DNA of 14,437 nucleotides from Oscillospiraceae bacterium (lineage in GTDB: Bacteria > Bacillota > Clostridia > Oscillospirales > CAG-272): the NCBI GenBank assembly GCA_015065395.1, contig SVQJ01000019.1, positions 2,181 to 16,617 on the forward strand, written 5' to 3'. The translations under genes were made by a program, and so were the position numbers. Below are positions 1 through 7,287 of the stretch, piece by piece (position 1 is the stretch's first letter; every line of letters starts with the position of its first letter). Below the pieces are notes generated by a model. It ran no database searches, had not been told where the DNA came from, and worked only from the letters and a program-made list of their open reading frames with translations.

Positions 1-1411
1 ACTGTACCCATCGCACGTAGCATTCAGCCTGACCGCCGGGGACAGGATCAAAAAATCCTCCGATATCGTGGCTCCACCAGAAGCAGCCGATATTTCCTGC
101 CGTGGCGGTCATTTTTATCTCGAAGGCAAGCGTCTCCCAGCCTGTTGCCGCGTCGCCGGAGAAATATGCGGGATGCTTGTGGTCTCCTATACCTCCCCAA
201 CGGGAAAAGGACATTCCTCTTTTGTTGCCTGATTTTGAATTTTCGTAGTAAAGGTGGTTAAGCCAGGGAAGGTGGAGCAAACCGGGCATATTGTGGACGT
301 GGGGATATATACGGTCCTGCTGCCAGTCCAGCCACCAGAAGTCCACGCCCTGCTTTTCAATTCTTCGGTGGGCGTTTTTGAAAAACGTCTCCATATAGTC
401 GCGGTTGCCTGCATTGAAACGGTAATTTTCAATATTTCTTGAAAGGTTTTCCCGTTCTGCGGCTGAGACCTTTTCCTCAACGGTGGGCACCTCTTCTTTG
501 TAGCCCTTGCTTTTCAGATCAGCGATAAAATCGGAGTACATTTCATCATGGTCTCGTATACCGTCTGCAGGGTGATCGTTAAGGACCACCTTCAGCCCTT
601 TTTTGTGGAGGGAATCTATAAGCTTCTCGGGATCGGGGATGAGAGTGCGGTTCCAGGTATATCCGGTCCAGCCGATATTTTCTCCCGCATGGCCGTAGCC
701 GAAAAGGGCACGGGGATGTCCCTCCCTGTGGCTCCAGTCCTGATAGTGCCAGTCCATATCCATGACCATGATATCAAGTGGGAAATCATGAAGTGCATAT
801 TCATCGGCGATGGCAAGGAATTCATCTGAGGTGTAAGGCCACCATCTGGAGTACCAGGAGCCCATAAAGTATTTTCGGGGCATTTCCATTTTGCCCGATA
901 CGTAGCTTAAATCCCGCAGGGCACTTTTATAATCAGTTCCGTATGCAAAAAAATAGAGATCGGTCTTGTGCTCGCCGGGACGCGCCTTCAGCCATCCGTC
1001 GTGAAGAAGGGGCTTTCCCGAGTCATCAATGACGTAAAACCCATCGCGGGACAGAATGCCGTCGGGAAGGGGCCTCTCTCCGTTAACTCCGTCAAGAGTG
1101 GAGAGGGTGGAGCCTAAATTGTTACGGCTCTCGTCTCCGTAATGCCATATAGTATCCTTTCCTGACGTGTGTACCGCCACAGAAAGATTATCACGTGAAA
1201 AAGGCTCGCTTCCGGTATATCTGAGAGTGAGCTTTTTGGTTTTTACGGTGAGAGTATCCTTATCCTCGGTGATCTCGGCTTGGCAAAAGGAGGAGCGGAC
1301 GGCAAACAGGGTGGGGTCATCCGCAAAGCATCGGTCAAGTGCATATTCTATGCGTATACAGCCCTCGGTGAGGACAGAAAATCGGGCATTGCCCTTGATA
1401 AAACTACTCAT
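1..1411 (-). CDS. Glycoside hydrolase family 31 alpha-glycosidase, partial (C-terminus beyond left edge)
   Basis: Retaining alpha-glycosidase of family GH31 (alpha-glucosidase/alpha-xylosidase type). 470 complete codons are visible from an ATG at 1411-1409; the frame is open to the window edge. The ATG has a good ribosome binding site (AAAGGTGA about 6 bases upstream). Residues ~1-150 form the N-terminal beta-sandwich, then the barrel begins near MGSWYSRWWPYTS. Seen motifs: VMDMDWH (substrate-binding strand), DFWWLDWQQ with the nucleophile Asp362, HPAYFSGD with the acid/base Asp420, WWSHDIGGF, and the last residues CYVRWVQ, which match the start of the family's RWxQxGxFxP segment. Family members usually have 650-800 residues, so about a third is missing. 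No signal peptide is visible, so it is probably cytoplasmic and acts on imported oligosaccharides. Substrate specificity cannot be read from the sequence. It is transcribed divergently from the pilus operon and need not be functionally linked to it. Confidence 0.93.
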   Translation of the reverse strand, partial: MSSFIKGNARFSVLTEGCIRIEYALDRCFADDPTLFAVRSSFCQAEITEDKDTLTVKTKKLTLRYTGSEPFSRDNLSVAVHTSGKDTIWHYGDESRNNLGSTLSTLDGVNGERPLPDGILSRDGFYVIDDSGKPLLHDGWLKARPGEHKTDLYFFAYGTDYKSALRDLSYVSGKMEMPRKYFMGSWYSRWWPYTSDEFLAIADEYALHDFPLDIMVMDMDWHYQDWSHREGHPRALFGYGHAGENIGWTGYTWNRTLIPDPEKLIDSLHKKGLKVVLNDHPADGIRDHDEMYSDFIADLKSKGYKEEVPTVEEKVSAAERENLSRNIENYRFNAGNRDYMETFFKNAHRRIEKQGVDFWWLDWQQDRIYPHVHNMPGLLHLPWLNHLYYENSKSGNKRGMSFSRWGGIGDHKHPAYFSGDAATGWETLAFEIKMTATAGNIGCFWWSHDIGGFFDPVPGGQAECYVRWVQ

Positions 1412-1439
1412 TCTTTATCACCTTTCATATTGTAATTTA

Positions 1440-1468
1440 ACATTAACACAAAGAAGAAAAAAAGTCAA
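1440..1468 (-). promoter_or_regulatory. Possible promoter of the GH31 gene
   Basis: On the minus strand TTGACT (1468-1463) is followed after 17 bases by TAATGT (1445-1440), a weak -10 match, about 30 bases before the GH31 start codon. The -35 is good (5 of 6); the -10 matches only about half of the consensus. Low confidence. Confidence 0.3.
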
Positions 1469-1550
1469 CGAGATATAAAAGCAACGAAAATATTTGACGG
1501 TTTTTTAAAAGAAATTCTGCAAAAAAAATGCAAAAATCCCTTGTTATTGT

Positions 1551-1573
1551 ATTAAAACCGTTGCAATTTTAAT
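1551..1573. promoter_or_regulatory. Palindrome overlapping the -35 box, possible operator
   Basis: ATTAAAA (1551-1557) and TTTTAAT (1567-1573) are perfect 7-base inverted arms around a 9-base centre that contains the first part of the -35 hexamer; the whole hexamer lies within 1561-1566. The position suits a repressor or activator site for the pilus promoter. AT-rich arms can arise by chance, and no regulator gene is in the window. Confidence 0.3.
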
Positions 1574-1589
1574 ATGACAGGTATATAAT
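1561..1589 (+). promoter_or_regulatory. SigA-type promoter of the pilus operon
   Basis: TTGCAA (1561-1566), a 17-base spacer and a perfect TATAAT (1584-1589). The expected transcription start is near 1596, which leaves a ~170-base leader before the first gene at 1765. It is the only strong promoter-like sequence I see in front of seven closely spaced genes, so it probably drives all of them. Confidence 0.7.
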
Positions 1590-1764
1590 TAATCTGTATA
1601 CATATTTGCTATTTGTTATGGCATATCATTCCTTTCTCTGACAGTGAATTATTATTTGGGTCAAAGCTCGCTGCGGCGTCTGAAGTCCCGTCAGTATCAG
1701 TATTCCCCGTATCGGAGAGATTAGCTGTGCCGAAAAGACTTTTTTGATTTGAGAGGTGGGGAAA

Positions 1765-2199
1765 ATGACGGAAAAGGATCTTAAAAAGCTGAGCCGCAAG
1801 CAGCTTTTGGAGCTGCTCTTGAAGCAAACTGAGAGGGCGGACGAGCTTGAAAGAGAGCTTTCGGACGTCCGTAATGAGCTGGCGGATAAATCTCTCAAGC
1901 AGTCAGAGGCAGGCTCTATTGCAGAGGAGGCCCTGAAGCTGAACAGAGTTTTTGAGGCGGCGCAGGCGGCAGCTATGCAGTATGTTGAAAGCATAAAGAG
2001 GATGAGTGAGGAAAATGAGCTTTTGCTGGAGAGGGTAAACGCAGAGGCGCAGGCAATATTTGCACAAACAGAGGAAAGATGCGCAAAAAGAGAGGCAATG
2101 GCACAAAGGCGCGTCAAGGAGCTTACCGAGCAGCTGAGACAGCTGTACAAGCGCAAAAAAATGCTTGATAAAATGATGAATGATCCTTCGGAAAACTGA
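1765..2199 (+). CDS. Conserved coiled-coil protein of unknown function, first gene of the pilus operon
   Basis: 144-residue, highly charged, almost entirely helical protein without signal peptide or membrane segment, so presumably cytoplasmic. It begins MTEKDLKKLSRKQLLELLL, continues as heptad-rich coiled coil (about residues 15-45 and 75-138), and contains a central SEAGSIAEEALKLNRVFEA block (residues 47-65). From memory, similar small proteins occur in many Clostridia next to signal peptidase, sortase or pilin genes; no function is established that I know of. I chose the ATG at 1765 because GAGAGGTGG (1751-1759) lies at the right distance; a GTG at 1756 is inside that ribosome binding site. 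It ends three bases before the signal peptidase gene, so the two are probably translated together. Possible roles include a cytoplasmic scaffold or secretion-site factor, but that is speculation. Confidence 0.85.
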   Translation: MTEKDLKKLSRKQLLELLLKQTERADELERELSDVRNELADKSLKQSEAGSIAEEALKLNRVFEAAQAAAMQYVESIKRMSEENELLLERVNAEAQAIFAQTEERCAKREAMAQRRVKELTEQLRQLYKRKKMLDKMMNDPSEN

Positions 2200-2202
2200 T
2201 AT

Positions 2203-2847
2203 ATGAAAAAAAGAGACGAAAAGCTGGAAAAGCAGGATAAAAAAACCGATGCTGTTTGCGAGCAGGAATTGCACGAGGGAGATGATCTTCCCAGTGCACG
2301 GCTTATCAGCGAAGAGCTTAAAAGAGAAAGAAACAAGATAAGATACAGGCGCATACTGAAAAGCACTCTGTATGCCCTTGTCATCGTAGCGGCGGTGGCG
2401 GTACTTATTGCAACGCTGATCCTTCCCGTTTTGCAGATATCGGGAACGAGCATGGAGCCCACTCTCTCAAACGGAGATATAGTAGTGCTCGTGAAAACCT
2501 CAAAGCTTGACAGGGGAGATCTTTGCGGCTTTTCCTATTCAAACAAGATACTTATAAAGCGTGTTATCGGACTTCCCGGTGACAGCATCGTTATAGATGA
2601 AAACGGAACGGTTTTTGTGAACGGCAAGGAACTTTCGGAGCCTTATATTTCCGAAAAGGGACTTGGTGAATGCGATATAGAGTTCCCGTTCACGGTTCCG
2701 GAAAACGAGTATTTTCTTATGGGTGACCATAGGCTAACGTCCATCGACAGCAGAAGCACGGTGATAGGATGTGTTGAAAGAGAGCAGATCGTGGGCAAGC
2801 TTTTGCTTAAGGTTTGGCCGCTTTCTGAATTATCAACCATAGACTGA
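2203..2847 (+). CDS. lepB: Signal peptidase I (type I leader peptidase)
   Basis: Membrane-bound serine protease (S26) that removes signal peptides from exported proteins, acting on the outer face of the membrane. 214 residues: a charged cytoplasmic N-terminus of about 54 residues, one transmembrane helix (about 55-77), then the catalytic domain. SGTSMEPTL carries the nucleophile Ser83; IKRVIGLPGD carries the general base Lys119; MGDHRLTSIDSRS (residues 173-185) is the conserved box near the C-terminus. All catalytic residues are present, unlike the SipA-type proteins of some streptococcal pilus islands, which lack them. It starts three bases after the coiled-coil gene with only a weak ribosome binding site, suggesting coupling, and ends 39 bases before the large adhesin. 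Its location suggests a peptidase dedicated to the pilins, whose signal peptides end in AFA-A. The long charged N-terminus is somewhat longer than in SipS-like enzymes. Confidence 0.93.
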   Translation: MKKRDEKLEKQDKKTDAVCEQELHEGDDLPSARLISEELKRERNKIRYRRILKSTLYALVIVAAVAVLIATLILPVLQISGTSMEPTLSNGDIVVLVKTSKLDRGDLCGFSYSNKILIKRVIGLPGDSIVIDENGTVFVNGKELSEPYISEKGLGECDIEFPFTVPENEYFLMGDHRLTSIDSRSTVIGCVEREQIVGKLLLKVWPLSELSTID

Positions 2848-2886
2848 GATCAAAAACATATAAATCAAGACGAAAGGGGGGAGAAT

Positions 2887-5800
2887 ATGGTCAAAGAAAA
2901 CGAAGAATTGAGCTTAAGGTTTCGCGATATCAGCAGACAAAGAAGATTCAAAAGATATCTGATGCATGCTTTGCCTGTATTCGCCCTTCTCGTTTGTATA
3001 GGCGTTTTCTGGTGGCTGAAGCTTGTGGGTATAACTCTTGCAGGCGAGGCGTTCTGCGGATTGGATGAGCATATCCACAGCGAAGAATGTGCAGCGCAGG
3101 ATGCCCCTTGTACGGTGGCAGAGCACATTCACGATGCAAGCTGCTATTCGGATATAAGCGCTGACCTGGAGACCGCGGAGGATTGGGAAATGACCTTGCA
3201 GGGCATATCCCCCTCTTTATCCACCTTTGAAAAAACAGTAGAGATCGCAAAAAGCCAGCTTGGTTATGAGGAAAGCACTCTTAATTTTACCGTTGATTCC
3301 GACGGGGTCAGAAGAGGCTATACCAGATACGGCGAATGGTACGGAAATCCTTACGGAGACTGGTCCGTAATGTTTGCATCCTTTTGCTTAAGATATGCGG
3401 GTCTTTCTGAAATACCCATTAGCGCAGGCGCCGAAACCATGCGCCTGGAATGGGAAGATGAGGGGCTTTATTATGAGGCAGACGGATACAGTCCCGTACC
3501 CGGTGATATAGTATTTCTTGATAAGAATCAGAACGGCAGTGCTGACAGCGTTGCCGTGATAACCGAGGCGGATGAGGTATCCGTTAAGGTCATCGAGGGA
3601 GATCTTGAAGATAGGGTGGGTGAAAACAGCTATTCTTATACGGACAGCACTATTCTCGGTTACGGTGCGCCCACTCCGGGAAACAATATCGTATTCATGG
3701 ATGCAGGGGTTAACGCCGCGGCGGACGAAGAGCCTCTTGCTGTCACGGTAGAGTATTCGCAGAGTATTCTCGGCGCAGATAATATCTTCGTTCTTTACAC
3801 CAGAGGCTCGGACGGAAATTATTACGCTATAGACGGAAACTCCAATGCACAGCCGATAAGCATAGATCAGAACGGAAATATCACTTCATCCGTCAGCGAT
3901 CCCGCACTTATATATTGGTCCTTTGAATACTGCGGCACCTATGAAAACCGTCCGACGTACTATATCAGTAACGTTTCAACGGGAAAATATCTCCACCCCT
4001 ATGCAGACAGCTCCACAAACCACGGTGCTATCCTTACGGGAAGATGGGAAAGTGCAGTTTATCAGACCGATAACGGAGTGAAATTCCGCGGAGCGAGACA
4101 AAATGCTTATGCGGTGCTTGAAAACAACCGGGCTTTTACCAATACGGGAACCCTGAACGGTGCCAGCGTCTTTATGCTCGGTAAGGCCCCCGGCACCTGT
4201 ACCGTGTGGTTGGACGGTACCTTGGGAGGACTTATGAATCTTTCCGATTCGCTGAACAAGTCGTACAGCGTCAAGGAAGGCACGACCATGAAGCTGCCCG
4301 AGGAGTGGCAGAGTCCTTCAAAGTACAGCTGCAAATTGCAGGGCTGGTACGATGTTAAGAATAATAAGTATTATGCACCGGGAAGCGTTATAACAGTCAC
4401 CGAAAGCACGGTGTTTTATGCAGATTGGGTGGCACAGACTTATGATATCGGTGTATATAATTCCCACGCTTCCGATACGGTGAGCACCGATGATTTTATC
4501 ACAACGAGACTTTTTGATTACGGTCCGCTTTTCAACGTTCAGTCCTCTAAGGCAAGCGTGAGCGTCAATGCATCCTCCCATTCGGAGAGCTGGAGCTTTA
4601 TAGAAAGCGGCACCGTTCCTTATAAGGGAGAGGAATCGATAGATTTCATTTTCCGAGACTGGGATTCAAGCTCCGATATCTCTTATCCCTCAGGGCATAA
4701 CGATAAGAACACAAACGGCGGTGTGTACTCCGGAATATATAACGAGGAGCTGGGAGAGATCCTTTTCTCAACGGAAAACTCCTTTGATCCCGAGACCGGA
4801 GAGGGCATTATCGGAAAATACTATCTTGGAAGCGGAGATCATCTGTTCCAGCTTATGACCGATCCCTCGGACGAGCATTACGGATACTACTTCTACGATT
4901 CAAGCTATAATGCGGCGTCCTATAATCAAAGTGAAGGCCGCTTCTATGTTTACGATTATCTTGAACGCACCTCCGACTCGGGAAATTCAACCACGGGTAA
5001 ATATTCAGACTTCCTTCCCTTCAACTCCCCCTATGCAAATACAAACGGTAAAAGCATAGTTACCTACACCTACGATGGAATAAATGGTGAATATGCGGGG
5101 GTTAATCATTGCCAGTATGATGCGAAATATAATACGTCGGGCAGCTCCCAGAATAATGTTGCCGTCAATTATATGTTCGGTATGAGCATTGATATGAATT
5201 TCTATCTGCCGGATGTGCCCGGCACCCGTGATAGCTCAGGCAATTACACAAACCGCGATATCTTTGGAAAGGAGATGCATTTCAAGTTCTCCGGAGATGA
5301 CGACGTTTGGGTGTTCGTGGACGGTCAGCTCGTACTTGACCTTGGCGGTATCCACGGCATCGAAAGCGGAGATGTTAATTTCTCCACAGGGATCGTCACC
5401 GTAAACGGCACTCAGACCGCGACCCTCAGCGGTATTGCGGAGGGTGACCACGTTCTTACCATATATTATCTTGAGCGAGGAAGCTCTCAGTCCAACTGTG
5501 CGCTTTATTTCAACCTTGCTCCCAGATTCAGTCTTTCCATCCAGAAGGAGGATGTTCTTACCCAGCACGTTCTCAACGGTGCTCAGTTCTCAGTGTTTAC
5601 CGATAAGGAGTGCACTCTTCCCGCAACCCTTTGGGAAAGCGAGGAAGCACACGACAGGGGAGATCAGTCAACCAATGTATTCACCGTTGAAAACGGTGTG
5701 GCAAATATGTGGGGCTTCTCCGCGGGCAAGACCTATTATCTGAGAGAAACAAAGCCTCCCGATGAGGCAGAGTACAGCTGTGTATACGGAATAATCTGTC

Positions 5801-7200
5801 TGTCTCTGGATAAAACGGGTATCGCATCCTACAGCGTTGAGATAATCAGCGAAACGGATGAAAACGGAAACGTTATAGAAACAACAAACGGATTCACCGT
5901 TCACGGCTTCAGAATAGATGAGGAAACTCAGCAGGCGTTTATCGTGGTCACCAACGCTCAAGATTGGGTGAAGGAAACGACAACGGTAAAGGTTATGAAG
6001 GAGTGGAACGATGATGAAGACCATACTTACGATTCGGTAACCGCTTATCTGACCGTCACCGAAAGTGACGGAACGGTGAGACGCATCAGAGAGATCGCTC
6101 TCAGTGAGGAAAATGATTGGTCATATACATGGACAAATCTTCCCAAATACGAGAGAGACGGCGTTACCCCGGTGGTGTACGGCGTTGAGGAGGCATATAA
6201 AAAGGGTTATTCTCCCACTATTGAGAAGCTTGATAAAATAATCATCGAGAAAACTACGTGGGCAGAGGCGTATACCTTCAAAAACGGAGGAGTTTACATT
6301 CTGGGAACTGCCGGCGGATATCTTTCCACTCAGAGTGCTTCAGGCACAGGACTTAAGTGGGTGGATAAGGAAACCGCAGAGAATTCTCCCCTTGCCTTGT
6401 GGACTGCAACCGTCAGCGGTGCAAATGTGAGATTCGTGAACGGTGCAGGCCAGATCCTCACCTTCGTTTATTCCTCCAGCTCAAGCGGCAGATATTTTTA
6501 TGCAACCGCTTCATCCTCCACGTATCAGAATATGGTTCCCGTAGATACGGGCAACGGTATTAGGCTGTATGTGTCGAGAAGCAGCAGGAATTATTATATC
6601 GCGTCCATCGGATCAAACGGAAGAGCACAGGCAACCACCACTGCATCCTCCGCACTGAATTTCGTCCCCTTGACCAAGGTGACGGAGACTACCGTTCAGG
6701 AGGTGGGAGATGCTACATATAAGATCACAAATACACCTCTCGAGGAGGAGACCTCGCTCACGGTAACAAAGCACTGGGATACCGGCATGGCTACCGGTGT
6801 GGATTACGAAAGAGCGCAGGTAACGGTAAAGCTTTTTGCCAACGGAAAGGATTCGGGCAGAACGGTAACGCTGAGCCTTAAAAACTCTTGGACGGATACC
6901 TTCCTCGGATTGCCCTATACCGACAGCGACGGCAACGTTATAGCTTATACCGTGGAGGAAAGCTGGGAAACCGAGGATTGGCTCCCTTCCTACGGTCCTG
7001 TGGAAACGGTGGCAGGGGACGGTATTCCCACCTATAAGGTAACCGTAACAAACACTTACCGATGGGGGCACGGCTACGAATTGCCTGCCACCGGCGGCTA
7101 CGGTACCGTACCGTGGATACTCAGCGGAATGGGCCTAATGCTTATTTCGCTTGTATCTGGATGTATATTGAGGTGCAAGAGAGAAAGGAGGCGCAGGTAG
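2887..7200 (+). CDS. Large modular LPXTG surface protein, probable pilus tip adhesin
   Basis: 1437 residues; ATG at 2887 after AAAGGGGGGAG. Order of parts (rough residues): charged N-terminus; membrane segment 26-52, possibly a long signal peptide cut after AGEA; tandem C-x4-H-x-H-x3-C motif 57-86; CHAP/NlpC-like domain 118-262 with Ser160 and Ser221 where Cys and His are expected; beta-trefoil-like module 287-430; InlB-B-type (Listeria-Bacteroides) repeat 438-515; a beta-rich region leading to a fibro-slime/PA14-like domain to ~881 with FSGDDDVWVFVDG (801-813) and LDLGGIHG; SpaA-like domain 882-1025; Cna-B domain from 1031, apparently interrupted by a second beta-trefoil-like module (1124-1266) and completed by YKITN (1278-1282); Cna-B domain 1290-1393; LPATG at 1399-1403; hydrophobic helix; basic tail CKRERRRR. 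Family knowledge suggests isopeptide-stabilised stalk domains and a ligand-binding head. Its place before the major pilin and its size fit a tip adhesin; the ligand is unknown. Confidence 0.9.
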   Translation: MVKENEELSLRFRDISRQRRFKRYLMHALPVFALLVCIGVFWWLKLVGITLAGEAFCGLDEHIHSEECAAQDAPCTVAEHIHDASCYSDISADLETAEDWEMTLQGISPSLSTFEKTVEIAKSQLGYEESTLNFTVDSDGVRRGYTRYGEWYGNPYGDWSVMFASFCLRYAGLSEIPISAGAETMRLEWEDEGLYYEADGYSPVPGDIVFLDKNQNGSADSVAVITEADEVSVKVIEGDLEDRVGENSYSYTDSTILGYGAPTPGNNIVFMDAGVNAAADEEPLAVTVEYSQSILGADNIFVLYTRGSDGNYYAIDGNSNAQPISIDQNGNITSSVSDPALIYWSFEYCGTYENRPTYYISNVSTGKYLHPYADSSTNHGAILTGRWESAVYQTDNGVKFRGARQNAYAVLENNRAFTNTGTLNGASVFMLGKAPGTCTVWLDGTLGGLMNLSDSLNKSYSVKEGTTMKLPEEWQSPSKYSCKLQGWYDVKNNKYYAPGSVITVTESTVFYADWVAQTYDIGVYNSHASDTVSTDDFITTRLFDYGPLFNVQSSKASVSVNASSHSESWSFIESGTVPYKGEESIDFIFRDWDSSSDISYPSGHNDKNTNGGVYSGIYNEELGEILFSTENSFDPETGEGIIGKYYLGSGDHLFQLMTDPSDEHYGYYFYDSSYNAASYNQSEGRFYVYDYLERTSDSGNSTTGKYSDFLPFNSPYANTNGKSIVTYTYDGINGEYAGVNHCQYDAKYNTSGSSQNNVAVNYMFGMSIDMNFYLPDVPGTRDSSGNYTNRDIFGKEMHFKFSGDDDVWVFVDGQLVLDLGGIHGIESGDVNFSTGIVTVNGTQTATLSGIAEGDHVLTIYYLERGSSQSNCALYFNLAPRFSLSIQKEDVLTQHVLNGAQFSVFTDKECTLPATLWESEEAHDRGDQSTNVFTVENGVANMWGFSAGKTYYLRETKPPDEAEYSCVYGIICLSLDKTGIASYSVEIISETDENGNVIETTNGFTVHGFRIDEETQQAFIVVTNAQDWVKETTTVKVMKEWNDDEDHTYDSVTAYLTVTESDGTVRRIREIALSEENDWSYTWTNLPKYERDGVTPVVYGVEEAYKKGYSPTIEKLDKIIIEKTTWAEAYTFKNGGVYILGTAGGYLSTQSASGTGLKWVDKETAENSPLALWTATVSGANVRFVNGAGQILTFVYSSSSSGRYFYATASSSTYQNMVPVDTGNGIRLYVSRSSRNYYIASIGSNGRAQATTTASSALNFVPLTKVTETTVQEVGDATYKITNTPLEEETSLTVTKHWDTGMATGVDYERAQVTVKLFANGKDSGRTVTLSLKNSWTDTFLGLPYTDSDGNVIAYTVEESWETEDWLPSYGPVETVAGDGIPTYKVTVTNTYRWGHGYELPATGGYGTVPWILSGMGLMLISLVSGCILRCKRERRRR

Positions 7201-7287
7201 AACCTCCTTGTTGTGGACAGATCATGCACTGCCTATTCATCCCAAAATAAAAATCAAAAAAATTAAATAAAAGAAAGGAAAAAAACC

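Larger units (their letters stand above)
1412..1764. other. Divergent intergenic region between the GH31 gene and the pilus operon
   Basis: Some 350 bases without a convincing gene. It is very AT-rich at 1430-1620 and holds the promoter pair described separately, a palindrome over the plus-strand -35 box, and two direct copies of TGCAAAAA near 1518-1537. Downstream of the plus-strand promoter lies an untranslated leader of about 170 bases (roughly 1595-1764). I recognise no riboswitch class or strong terminator hairpin in this leader. A 7-codon ATG frame at 1618-1641 lacks a ribosome binding site. Confidence 0.6.

Noticed and set aside
1618..1641. Seven-codon ATG frame in the pilus operon leader as a leader peptide
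   Set aside because: No ribosome binding site and no terminator/antiterminator pair after it.
1590..1764. Cyclic-di-GMP or other riboswitch in the operon leader
   Set aside because: I could not find the conserved core of any class I know; only weak local pairing is visible.
1626..2462. A 278-codon minus-strand open frame opposite the coiled-coil and signal peptidase genes
   Set aside because: Its product is serine/leucine-rich low-complexity, the usual antisense of lysine- and glutamate-rich coding sequence; the plus-strand genes have motifs and ribosome binding sites.
7211..7239. Internal promoter for the major pilin (TTGTGG-17-TATTCA)
   Set aside because: The -10 matches only half of the consensus; the strong ribosome binding site and downstream hairpin can explain higher pilin expression.
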